A stretch of DNA of 64,000 nucleotides from an uncultured Phocaeicola sp. (GTDB lineage: Bacteria; Bacteroidota; Bacteroidia; Bacteroidales; Bacteroidaceae), in assembly GCA_944321335.1 (NCBI GenBank), contig CALUKX010000001.1:1-64000 (forward strand), given 5' to 3'. The position numbers and the translations under genes are program-made. This document shows, one piece after another, positions 10,145 through 17,601 of the stretch. The notes beneath the pieces were generated by a model, which saw only the letters and a program-made list of their open reading frames with translations, ran no database searches and had not been told where the DNA came from. Numbering within the stretch: the first letter of the stretch is position 1; the number at the start of each line of letters is the position of its first letter.

Positions 10145-11395
10145 TTATTTCAATATCAGTTCTTCAGCCTCGCCAAAGGTATCATATCCGGTGGTAATTA
10201 CCCAATCTCCCGGCTGTAATCCTTCAGTAATTTCATACTGCATCGGATTCTGGCGTCCGATAGTGATGGGCACTTTCACGGCTTTGGTCTTGTCGGCATT
10301 AAGTTTGTATATCCATCGGCCTCCGGTGGATTGATAGAAAGTTCCTCGAGGAATGACCAGTGCCTTTTCCGGTTGTCCCAGTTCAATCTGCACCCGGAAG
10401 TTTTTGCCCAGGCGGAGATTGTCGGGCTTTTCTCCGGTGAAAACCAGGTCGACTTCAAACTGACGGTCCTTGACTTCGGGAACCACCTTGCTCACTTTAA
10501 GCGGATAGCGTTTCCCTTGGTAGGTGATGTAGGCAGGAAGCCCGTTTGTCAGGCGGTCTATATAGTATTCGCTCACCTGGGTATGTATCTTGAAACGGTC
10601 CATGACCTTGATTTCGGCAAGAGATTCCCCGGCTGCAACCTGCTGTCCGGGTACCACTTTGATGAGGCTGAGCTGTCCGTCTATCGGCGCACGTACTGTC
10701 AGGTTTTCCATCCGTTGCAGCGAACGTTCCAGTTTCTTCCGCTCCCGTTCCCGGTCGTTCCGTAGCAGTTCTTTGCGGATGACCGTTACCGCCGAGTCGT
10801 TTTTCAGACTTTGCATCTTGAGTCGGGTGGAAGCTGTCTTGTAATTGAACTCGTCTTCCGAAACCTGAAGCTGTGCCTTGCTCCGGATTCCCATGGCATA
10901 TTCCTCTTTTTCAAGCGAGAAACTCTTGCGGATTTTTTCGAGTTCGTATTCGGCTTCCAGGGTCTGCTGCTTCAACGTCAGGCTTTGTTGTTCCATTTCC
11001 AGTTCTTTCTCTCGGTAGGAGATGCGTTGTTTCTCCCATTCGTCCTGCTGGTCCTCGATGTCGTGCATCAGTCCGGTATTGGTAAGAGTCAGGATGGTAT
11101 CGCCTTGGTGAAGCAATTCACCTTCTTCCTTTCGTATGAGGTTTACGTTTCCTCCTTCGCGGGCGTTGACCATCAGGGTAAGGATGGGCTGTACCGTACC
11201 TTCCACATCCACGTATTCCAGAAAGTCGGTATGGCGTACTTCTCCTGTCTGGGGCAGGTCGGAGTCTATACGCAACCGTTGCGGGCCGAAGGTTTGTACC
11301 AACAGATAGAGGAGGAGCAGGAAGAAGATGCCTCCGCCTATCAGATAATAACGGTATTTATGGTACAACGGTTTCTTTTTCAGTTGTATATCCAT
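10145..11395 (-). CDS. HlyD/MacA-type periplasmic adaptor protein
   Basis: This is the membrane-fusion subunit that should join the ABC permeases to the TolC-like channel. The protein has a short cytoplasmic tail, one membrane helix (YYLIGGGIFFLLLLYLLV), and a lipoyl half-motif before and after a long charged coiled-coil hairpin (about residues 100-230). After that come beta-barrel and membrane-proximal domains, ending in a GLQPGDWVITTGYDTFGEA motif typical of the family. I chose the ATG at 11395 (protein starting MDIQLKKKP, 416 residues). The frame extends to 11425, but that longer form overlaps the end of the tolC-type gene. With the chosen start the spacing is 11 bases. Confidence 0.9.
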   Translation of the reverse strand: MDIQLKKKPLYHKYRYYLIGGGIFFLLLLYLLVQTFGPQRLRIDSDLPQTGEVRHTDFLEYVDVEGTVQPILTLMVNAREGGNVNLIRKEEGELLHQGDTILTLTNTGLMHDIEDQQDEWEKQRISYREKELEMEQQSLTLKQQTLEAEYELEKIRKSFSLEKEEYAMGIRSKAQLQVSEDEFNYKTASTRLKMQSLKNDSAVTVIRKELLRNDRERERKKLERSLQRMENLTVRAPIDGQLSLIKVVPGQQVAAGESLAEIKVMDRFKIHTQVSEYYIDRLTNGLPAYITYQGKRYPLKVSKVVPEVKDRQFEVDLVFTGEKPDNLRLGKNFRVQIELGQPEKALVIPRGTFYQSTGGRWIYKLNADKTKAVKVPITIGRQNPMQYEITEGLQPGDWVITTGYDTFGEAEELILK

Positions 11396-11406
11396 GATGC
11401 TGTCTG

Positions 11407-12870
11407 TTAAAATTCGGGCAGGCACTCACTCAGCGGCTGGCGGGTACGGAAGTCGTATTGGGTGAGGCTGCGCAAGGTATAATAAAGTGTCCAATAGGTT
11501 TTCAAAGCTTCAATGTGGTTGCGACGTGCCGTATCCTTTTCGGTAGTCGCTGCATTCAGGTCGAGCACGGTCGACTTGCCCATGAGGTAGAGCCTGCGTG
11601 CCACTTCGTAACGTCGGGCAGCGGTTTCGTCGGTGCGCGAAGCCACAGCTACTTGCTTGCTTTGCAGATTGAACTGGCGGACGAGCTTGCGTACATTCAG
11701 CTCAAAGTCGCTGAGCCCTTGGGTTACCTGAGTTTCGATTAAATCAACTTGTGATTTCGCAACCCGTACTTTTCCTTTCCCCCGGCCCCAATCCAGTATC
11801 GGGATGGCAATCGACAGACTGACGTATTGCTGGTTGAGCGGGTCTTTGTAGGCTTGTTTCAGTTTATCGGCAGTTTGGGTCAGTCCGAACTGCAGGTATA
11901 AGTCGGCTTTCAGTCCCCTATTTGCTTTTGCCTGTGCCAGTTCGCTTTTGCTCTCCAGTTTCAGCCGACGGTATGTTTCGATGTCGGGACTGTGTTTGTA
12001 GGCCTGGTGTATTGCCTCGTCCAACGGAATGATGAATTCGGGCACCTCATCGTGCAAGGTCACTTTCAGGGTATCATCGGTTTGGTTGCCCAAAAAAGAC
12101 TTGAATGTCAGCAAGGCATCTTCCACCTCAATACGTGCTTTCATCACATTGGTTTCCTCGTTCAGCTTGTTCACTTCCAGCTGCAGCATTTCATTTTCCG
12201 TGATACTTCCGATGTTATACCTTCCTTTAGCATAGCGGTATAACGTATCGGCTGCCGCGTAATTGGAGTTGGCAATATCGAGATTGGCTTGTGCTGTGGC
12301 TAAATCGAAGAACAGTTCACAGGTCTTTGAGGCTATCAGTTCCAATGTCTCGGCATAATTTTTCTTCACCTCCCGGAAGCGGACCGGTTCAATCCGTTTG
12401 TCCCATTTCAAGGAATTGTAGCCGAAAAGCGATTGTTGGTAGCCGATGGTGAAAGGCTGTGTGCTGTAGGCAGTCGATGATGTTTCCAGTTCATCCATCC
12501 GTTGCAGGGAAGTCTGCAGAAACAAGCTGCCTCCTGTGAAGGCAATGTTCTGACTGATTTCCAGATTCAGGTCGGTATTCAGTTGGTTTTGTTTCAGAAA
12601 AATCTCTGTTCCGTCGGGCTGAGTAATCTTGTTGATTTGTCGGTTCAGGTAAGGCATAGCCGTGAGATTGACGATAGGCAAGTAGTTCGCCCGAAATGAA
12701 CGGTAATTCCAGTAAGCCGAACGGTAGCTGTGTTTCGCCGCCTGAGCCTCGGGGGATGCTGCCTGTGCTTCGCGGATGGCATCGTCCAAGGTCAGGAAAA
12801 TCGACTGCTGGGCAGAAACGGAAAATACCCTCAATCCGGACAACAAGATAAATATCAGTAGGTACTTCAT
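11407..12870 (-). CDS. TolC-family outer-membrane efflux protein
   Basis: The 487-residue protein starts with a signal peptide (MKYLLIFILLSGLRVFSVSAQQ) and has two OEP repeats of long alpha helices. Typical segments are LTLDDAIREAQAASPEAQAAKH near the start, the KGRYNIGSITENEMLQLEV helix turn and, in the second repeat, ARRLYLMGKSTVLDLNAATTEKD. It forms the trimeric outer-membrane exit duct. As the first gene of the operon, it puts all parts of a tripartite ABC exporter under one promoter. A sigma-54-like element lies about 31 bases upstream of its ATG. Confidence 0.92.
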   Translation of the reverse strand: MKYLLIFILLSGLRVFSVSAQQSIFLTLDDAIREAQAASPEAQAAKHSYRSAYWNYRSFRANYLPIVNLTAMPYLNRQINKITQPDGTEIFLKQNQLNTDLNLEISQNIAFTGGSLFLQTSLQRMDELETSSTAYSTQPFTIGYQQSLFGYNSLKWDKRIEPVRFREVKKNYAETLELIASKTCELFFDLATAQANLDIANSNYAAADTLYRYAKGRYNIGSITENEMLQLEVNKLNEETNVMKARIEVEDALLTFKSFLGNQTDDTLKVTLHDEVPEFIIPLDEAIHQAYKHSPDIETYRRLKLESKSELAQAKANRGLKADLYLQFGLTQTADKLKQAYKDPLNQQYVSLSIAIPILDWGRGKGKVRVAKSQVDLIETQVTQGLSDFELNVRKLVRQFNLQSKQVAVASRTDETAARRYEVARRLYLMGKSTVLDLNAATTEKDTARRNHIEALKTYWTLYYTLRSLTQYDFRTRQPLSECLPEF

Positions 12871-12900
12871 CGAATACTTGTGTTTTTTGCAAAATATAAT

Positions 12901-12917
12901 TTCAAAAAACGTGCCAA
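12901..12917 (-). promoter_or_regulatory. Sigma-54-like -24/-12 promoter of the export operon
   Basis: On the minus strand the sequence reads TTGGCACGTTTTTTGAA. The -24 part (TTGGCACG) fits the sigma-54 consensus perfectly. At the correct spacing of ten bases after GG, the -12 part has GA instead of GC. Transcription would start near 12890, about 20 bases before the tolC-type ATG. The divergent NtrC-type activator supports the call; the -12 mismatch weakens it. Confidence 0.55.
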
Positions 12918-12971
12918 TTAGATAAGTTATTGTTTATGAGTGATATGCGCGTATTCCTTCTTGCGTAGCGG

Positions 12972-12987
12972 TGTGCGCATGCGCACA
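12972..12987. repeat. 16-bp perfect palindrome, TGTGCGCATGCGCACA
   Basis: This is a perfect dyad of alternating purine and pyrimidine bases, 55 bases upstream of the sigma-54-like promoter. It may be an extra regulator site. No protein can be assigned. Confidence 0.6.
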
Positions 12988-13082
12988 AAAATCGTGCGAA
13001 AATGCACATACAACACAACTCCTTTTTACTTATCTTTGTTCCGATGGTAGTATGTAGTTTGAAACTGCGTGAAGTTTTTATC

Positions 13083-13165
13083 TCATCACTCCAGTGATGG
13101 ATATCCATCACTGGAGTGATGAACATTTATCCTTAGCCTGACGGATGTCCATCACTCCAATGATG
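13083..13165. promoter_or_regulatory. Three phased dyads, likely activator binding sites
   Basis: The unit CATCACT-N2-AGTGATG occurs at 13084-13099 and 13106-13121, and once with one mismatch (CATCACTCCAATGATG) at 13150-13165. Start-to-start distances are 22 and 44 bases, which are two and four helical turns. The first two units together form a perfect 40-bp palindrome (13083-13122). They sit 170-260 bases upstream of the sigma-54-like promoter of the export operon and 32-113 bases before the NtrC-type regulator gene. This fits an enhancer for that regulator, and also autoregulation. Confidence 0.7.
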
Positions 13166-13196
13166 AGATAAAAAGGAACTGAATAATATACAAGAT

Positions 13197-14564
13197 ATGG
13201 AAGATAAAGGTAAAATATTGATTATAGACGACAACGAAGATGTGCTCTTTGCACTCAACCTGTTGTTGGAACCTTACATGGAGAAGATCAAGGTGACCAC
13301 ACAGCCGGGGCGTATCGAGTTCTTCATGAAAAGCTTCCATCCCGATGTCATTCTGCTCGACATGAATTTCCGTCGCGATGCCATCAGCGGGCAGGAAGGT
13401 TTCGATTGTCTTGAACAGATTCTGGCTATAGATCCGCAGGCGGTTGTCATTTTTATGACAGCTTATGCCGATACCGACAAGGCGGTGCGTGCCATCAAGG
13501 CTGGAGCTACGGATTTCGTGTCGAAGCCGTGGGAGAAAGACAAGCTGTTGGCTACACTTTCTTCGGCGGTAAAACTGAGCCGTTCACGTCGGGAAGTTGG
13601 AAGGCTTCAGCAACAGGTGCAAGTCTTGCAGGGTGGAGATGAACTGCCCGAACTGATTGGTCGTTCGCCTGCCATGATGCAAGTCAAGGAAACCATCGGC
13701 AAGTTATCGGACACAGATGCCAATATCTTGGTTCTCGGTGAGAATGGTACTGGGAAAGACCTGGTAGCCCGTATGCTGAAATTTTATTCTCCACGCTCGC
13801 AGTCTGCCTTCGTGACCATAGATTTGGGAAGTATTCCCGAACAGCTTTTCGAAAGTGAGCTTTTCGGTTATGAAAAAGGAGCTTTTACCGATGCCCGCAA
13901 ATCGAAGCCGGGACGGATGGAGGTAGCTTCTGGCGGTACGTTGTTCTTGGATGAAATCGGTAACTTGTCCCTGCCCATGCAGGCGAAGCTGTTGACCGCC
14001 ATCGAAAAACGTTGTATCACCCGCTTGGGTGCTGTGGAACCGATATCCATCGACGTACGGCTGATTTGTGCCACCAATGCCGATTTGCGGCAGCGGGTAG
14101 AGGAAGGCGCTTTTCGTCAGGATTTGCTGTATCGGATCAATACCATCGAATTGTCTATTCCACCGTTGCGTGAACGTGGGGAGGATATCATATTATTAAG
14201 CGAGCATTTCCTTGCAGTCTATAATAAGAAATATAAGAAGGAAATCCGTGGACTGACGCGTGAGGCGAAACAAAAGTTGATGAAATACGCCTGGCCCGGC
14301 AATGTCCGTGAGTTGCAACACACCTTGGAACGTGCCGTGATTCTGGCGGACCATCCTTTGCTCCGTCCCGATGATTTTTTCTTCCCGAATTCGAAAAAGA
14401 CGGTGGAAGAACCGATAGGAGACGAACTGAACCTGGAAAAAGTGGAACGGAAAGTGATAGAGCGTGCCTTGCGCGTGAGTGGAGGCAACATGACACGTGC
14501 GGCAGAGTTGCTGGGGATTACCCGTTTCGCCTTGTATCGGAAACTTGAAAAACTGGGATTATGA
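13197..14564 (+). CDS. NtrC-family sigma-54-dependent response regulator
   Basis: The 455 residues hold a receiver domain (phospho-acceptor Asp55 in LLDMNF), an AAA+ domain with Walker A GENGTGKD (181-188) and Walker B GGTLFLDEIG (246-255), and a C-terminal Fis-type helix-turn-helix (GGNMTRAAELLGITRFALYRKL). Phosphorylation should assemble the AAA+ ring that opens sigma-54 promoters. The sigma-54-contacting loop reads GAFTDA (228-233) rather than the canonical GAFTGA. The gene overlaps the kinase gene by 4 bases (ATGA), so the two are translationally coupled. It is divergent from the export operon, its likely target. Confidence 0.93.
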   Translation: MEDKGKILIIDDNEDVLFALNLLLEPYMEKIKVTTQPGRIEFFMKSFHPDVILLDMNFRRDAISGQEGFDCLEQILAIDPQAVVIFMTAYADTDKAVRAIKAGATDFVSKPWEKDKLLATLSSAVKLSRSRREVGRLQQQVQVLQGGDELPELIGRSPAMMQVKETIGKLSDTDANILVLGENGTGKDLVARMLKFYSPRSQSAFVTIDLGSIPEQLFESELFGYEKGAFTDARKSKPGRMEVASGGTLFLDEIGNLSLPMQAKLLTAIEKRCITRLGAVEPISIDVRLICATNADLRQRVEEGAFRQDLLYRINTIELSIPPLRERGEDIILLSEHFLAVYNKKYKKEIRGLTREAKQKLMKYAWPGNVRELQHTLERAVILADHPLLRPDDFFFPNSKKTVEEPIGDELNLEKVERKVIERALRVSGGNMTRAAELLGITRFALYRKLEKLGL

Positions 14565-15832
14565 AAACATATACATGGTCGTTGGTGATGCACATTGTAG
14601 GGCTGGTACTGTTTGTGGCAGGTGGAGTGCTGGCCGTGTTCGGGCAGTTGTGGTTCTGCCTTACCGTCTGTGTGCTGGTTGTTGCCGGCATTTCTTATAA
14701 TCTTTATCGGGTGCAGATGAAACAGTTGGAGATGATGCAGCGGATTGTGGAAGGGGTGAAACGCTCCGATTTCAGTCAGTTGCCTTATCCGGTTTTCCGT
14801 AACCGTGCTATGAACGAGCTGGCTGAAGAATGGACGGCTGTATTGAAGCAAATCCGGGAACGGATAACCGAAGGAGAAGTGCGTCTTCAGTATTACGAGA
14901 ATCTGTTGGATAAAGTCGATACGGCTGTGGTGGTAGTCAATGGAAAAGGGATGAACGACTGGATGAACCGGGCAGCCCGGAACCTCTTCGGTGATGTCCC
15001 TCAGTTGCCTGAAGAGGTATGGAACGCCGTGATTCGGAAAGCATCCGTCGTGCATCTGAAAACCAATTCCTCGCCGGCCGACCTTGCCTTGTCGGCAACT
15101 CAAATTCAGTTGCAAGGGCATGACTGCTACATTGTAAGTCTGAAAAATATTCACGGCGTACTCGAACGGAACGAGATGGAAGCTTGGCAGAAACTGATCC
15201 GTGTGCTCACCCACGAAATCATGAACTCCATCAGTCCGATTATCTCCTTGGCAGAAACTTTGAGTGAGCGCACCCGGGAACCCGAAACGGATGAACACTT
15301 GCAGGAACATATCAGTCAGGGGCTTCAGGTCATTCATCGCCGAAGCAAAGGCTTGTTGGAGTTTGTGGAGAATTACCGTAAGCTCACCCGTATAGCAACT
15401 CCTGTCAAGCGACCGATAGCTGTATCTGCTTTTTTCCACGACTTGCGCCGTCTGTTTCCGGATAAGGCTATTCATTTCGGTGATGTTCCCGAAACGTGTG
15501 TGGTGCAAGCCGACCGTGCGCAGTTGGAACAAGTCTTCATCAATTTGCTGAAGAATGCACAGGAAGCCTGTGCCGATATTTCTTCCCCAAAGATCGAAGT
15601 AACTGCTACATCGCATGAAAGAAGTGTCACATTTATGGTCAACGATAACGGAGAGGGCATCATGCCCGAAGTGGCAGAACGTATTTTCGTACCCTTCTTC
15701 ACTACCAAATCAGGAGGTTCCGGCATCGGTCTGAGTTTATGCAGGCAGATAGTTACTTTGCATGGAGGGAATATCCGGGTGGAGTCGGAGCCGGGGAAGG
15801 GGAGCCGGTTTGTATTTGTGATTCCGGGGTGA
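14561..15832 (+). CDS. Sensor histidine kinase, NtrB-like, two N-terminal membrane helices
   Basis: The 423 residues begin with two membrane helices (about 7-28 and 30-48) joined by almost no periplasmic loop. A HAMP-like/linker region, a PAS-like segment (about 108-200), the dimerisation/phosphoacceptor helix with His218 in RVLTHEIMNSISPI, and a HATPase_c domain follow. The HATPase part has the N box (FINLLKNAQEA), DNGEGIMPE, and FTTKSGGSGIGLSL. With so little outside sequence, it probably senses a signal in the membrane or cytoplasm. It is the cognate kinase of the overlapping NtrC-type regulator. Confidence 0.93.
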   Translation: MKTYTWSLVMHIVGLVLFVAGGVLAVFGQLWFCLTVCVLVVAGISYNLYRVQMKQLEMMQRIVEGVKRSDFSQLPYPVFRNRAMNELAEEWTAVLKQIRERITEGEVRLQYYENLLDKVDTAVVVVNGKGMNDWMNRAARNLFGDVPQLPEEVWNAVIRKASVVHLKTNSSPADLALSATQIQLQGHDCYIVSLKNIHGVLERNEMEAWQKLIRVLTHEIMNSISPIISLAETLSERTREPETDEHLQEHISQGLQVIHRRSKGLLEFVENYRKLTRIATPVKRPIAVSAFFHDLRRLFPDKAIHFGDVPETCVVQADRAQLEQVFINLLKNAQEACADISSPKIEVTATSHERSVTFMVNDNGEGIMPEVAERIFVPFFTTKSGGSGIGLSLCRQIVTLHGGNIRVESEPGKGSRFVFVIPG

Positions 15833-15856
15833 TTGGCTTTTCAATCTTCCTGTTAG

Positions 15857-16291
15857 CTGCAAACCTTTTATGGTTCCCACTTCTATACTGTCTATCAGAC
15901 TACTTTCAAACAACGCGTAAGCCTTCGATTTACTTCGTCCGTCTATCGTCTCATCACTATTGGTAAACCATTCTACAAATCGTGCAGCTTTGGTGTTGGG
16001 GAAGCATGCCGCAAGTGAAAGAACTCCAGAATTATCAAGAACATCTGTAAGTCTTTTCTTTCCGTCGGGTGCGGTCAGTTTCAACTGGTTAGTGATACTA
16101 ACCACTTCATTGTTCTCACTTTTCAGCTTGTTTTTCAGATATTTCCAGTAGTAGTTCTTCTGCCCGTTTGTCTGTGTGGGGAATTCTATTAAAGTATGAA
16201 TAACCTTCGAGCCTGTAATGATATACTTCTTCTTTTTGCCGGTGAAACCAACCGATGAAACCAAATGAAGCCTGCTTTCACATGTAACCAT
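15857..16291 (-). pseudogene. Truncated Bro-N domain gene remnant
   Basis: About 145 residues resemble a Bro-N (phage antirepressor-type) domain. The stretch QLKLTAPDGKKRLTDVLDNSG followed by LSLAACFPNTKAARFVEWF is typical. After residue 145 (base 15857) the frame runs on to 15737 as the antisense of the histidine kinase gene, so the natural C-terminal part is missing. In this order Bro-N domains are often fused to Fic or other enzymes, so this may be the front half of such a protein, but that is inference. The start is also uncertain. It is convergent with the kinase gene and its junction lies within about 25 bases of that stop, suggesting a past deletion or insertion. Confidence 0.65.
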
Positions 16292-16416
16292 CTATAAATT
16301 AGAGAAATGAAAGGGTGAAAGCAAAAAAAAGAAAAACTTTTTTGGGGACTGTCGATTGCATTTCACACAGCCGGCATCTTGATTTCATCGCTTGTGCCTG
16401 ATAATTCTGACGGCCT

Positions 16417-16451
16417 TTTGACTGCACTTTCATTGATTTATGCTATCTTTG
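16417..16451 (+). promoter_or_regulatory. Promoter of lgt
   Basis: TTTG at 16417-16420 and TATCTTTG at 16444-16451 are 23 bases apart. The ATG at 16440 lies within this promoter, which argues for the next ATG at 16473 as the real start of lgt. Confidence 0.6.
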
Positions 16452-16472
16452 GCAGCAAATCAAGAAAATAAC

Positions 16473-17306
16473 ATGTTAGGAAGTATCGTATGGGATGTAG
16501 ATCCGGTATTGGTGCACATCGGTTCGATTGAAGTGCGCTGGTACGGGTTGATGTGGGGATTGGGATTTATCCTCGCATACGAAATGGTGTCCCGATTGTT
16601 CAAAAAGGAAGGTTGCCCCGATAATTGGGCCGACAAGCTGTTTGTATATTGTATCGTCAGTTGTGTGATTGGTGCACGTTTAGGGCATTGCCTGTTCTAC
16701 GAATGGGATTTCTACGGTTCGCATCCGGCCGAAATCTTCAAGATCTGGAAAGGCGGTCTGGCCAGTCACGGCGGTGTATTCGCTTTGATTCTGGCCCTGA
16801 TCTGGTATTCGAAGAAAGTAACCCAAAAAAACGTATGGTGGCTGTTCGACCGTATGATTCCGGCAGTAGCCATTGTGGCCATGTGTATCCGTTTCGGTAA
16901 CCTGATGAATTCCGAAATTTTCGGTTTCCCTACTACCTTGCCCTGGGGATTCGAGTTTGTCCGTTCGCGTGAATGGCATGAACTGTACAATCAGAATGGG
17001 GAAGCCTTGCCTTGCCACCCGACTCAGATTTATGAAATGCTTTACTGTCTGACTGCATTCATCGTTTCGTGGGTGATGTATCATAAGTTTAAGTTGCAGA
17101 AGTACATCGGACTGATTACCGGTGTGTCGCTCATCATCTTCTTCGGTGCCCGTTTCGGACTGGAGTTCATGAAGAACCCGCAGGTAGCTCAGGAAGTGGG
17201 AATGACCTTGAACATCGGTCAGCTGCTGAGCTTGCCCCTTATCTTGTTGGGCGTTTACCTGATCGTTACCTGCAAGAAACGTAAGGAAACATTTTCCGTT
17301 TGCTGA
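16473..17306 (+). CDS. lgt: Prolipoprotein diacylglyceryl transferase
   Basis: Lgt is an inner-membrane enzyme that moves diacylglycerol from phosphatidylglycerol to the lipobox cysteine of prolipoproteins. From the ATG at 16473 the protein has 277 residues and about seven membrane helices. Family motifs are visible: EVRWYGLMWGLGF near the N-terminus, RLGHCLFYE, GGLASHGGVF, RFGNLMNSEIFG and the C-terminal GARFGLEFMKNPQ. The frame also contains an ATG at 16440, but that falls inside the promoter. A strong terminator follows. Confidence 0.95.
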   Translation: MLGSIVWDVDPVLVHIGSIEVRWYGLMWGLGFILAYEMVSRLFKKEGCPDNWADKLFVYCIVSCVIGARLGHCLFYEWDFYGSHPAEIFKIWKGGLASHGGVFALILALIWYSKKVTQKNVWWLFDRMIPAVAIVAMCIRFGNLMNSEIFGFPTTLPWGFEFVRSREWHELYNQNGEALPCHPTQIYEMLYCLTAFIVSWVMYHKFKLQKYIGLITGVSLIIFFGARFGLEFMKNPQVAQEVGMTLNIGQLLSLPLILLGVYLIVTCKKRKETFSVC

Positions 17307-17331
17307 TAATATCCGATTTTGAAATACGATG

Positions 17332-17362
17332 AAAAGACCGGCCCTCGTTGCCGGTCTTTTTT
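17332..17362 (+). terminator. Terminator after lgt
   Basis: The arms AAAAGACCGGC and GCCGGTCTTTT enclose a short loop and run into a continuous T tract. This is a textbook intrinsic terminator. Confidence 0.9.
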
Positions 17363-17440
17363 TTGTCCGTTCGTGAAGGGTTTTCGTCTATGCCTTAAAC
17401 ATTCTAAGGGGTATAAACGATATATATCTATAAGGGTTCC

Positions 17441-17475
17441 GATTGCAAACCGTTGATACAACAAATGTTGCAATC
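17441..17475. repeat. Inverted repeat upstream of the sugar-utilisation locus
   Basis: GATTGCAA at 17441-17448 and TTGCAATC at 17468-17475 are 8-bp inverted arms, about 77 bases before a TATCTTTG -7 box (17552-17559) and 127 before the outer-membrane protein start. It may be the site of the HTCS regulator encoded at the far end of the locus. No direct evidence. Confidence 0.4.
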
Positions 17476-17601
17476 TATGAGAGATATGTTACATGAAACA
17501 AAATTGGCAGAGGATGAAACATTCGTTTTATCCGCCTCCTGTTCATGCACATATCTTTGCGCCAAACGATAACTGAAAACTTTCGAACAAACATTAATGC
17601 T

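Larger units (their letters stand above)
12871..13196. other. Divergent regulatory region between export operon and its two-component genes
   Basis: These 326 bases contain a sigma-54-like promoter on the minus strand (12901-12917), a 16-bp perfect palindrome of alternating purines and pyrimidines (12972-12987) and a TATCTTTG box on the plus strand (13031-13038). The box is a possible -7 element for the regulator gene, without a clear -33 partner. Three phased dyads follow at 13084-13165. Confidence 0.7.

Noticed and set aside
11396..11425. Upstream start of the adaptor gene
   Set aside because: It would overlap the end of the TolC-type gene and adds residues without family character; the ATG at 11395 fits better.
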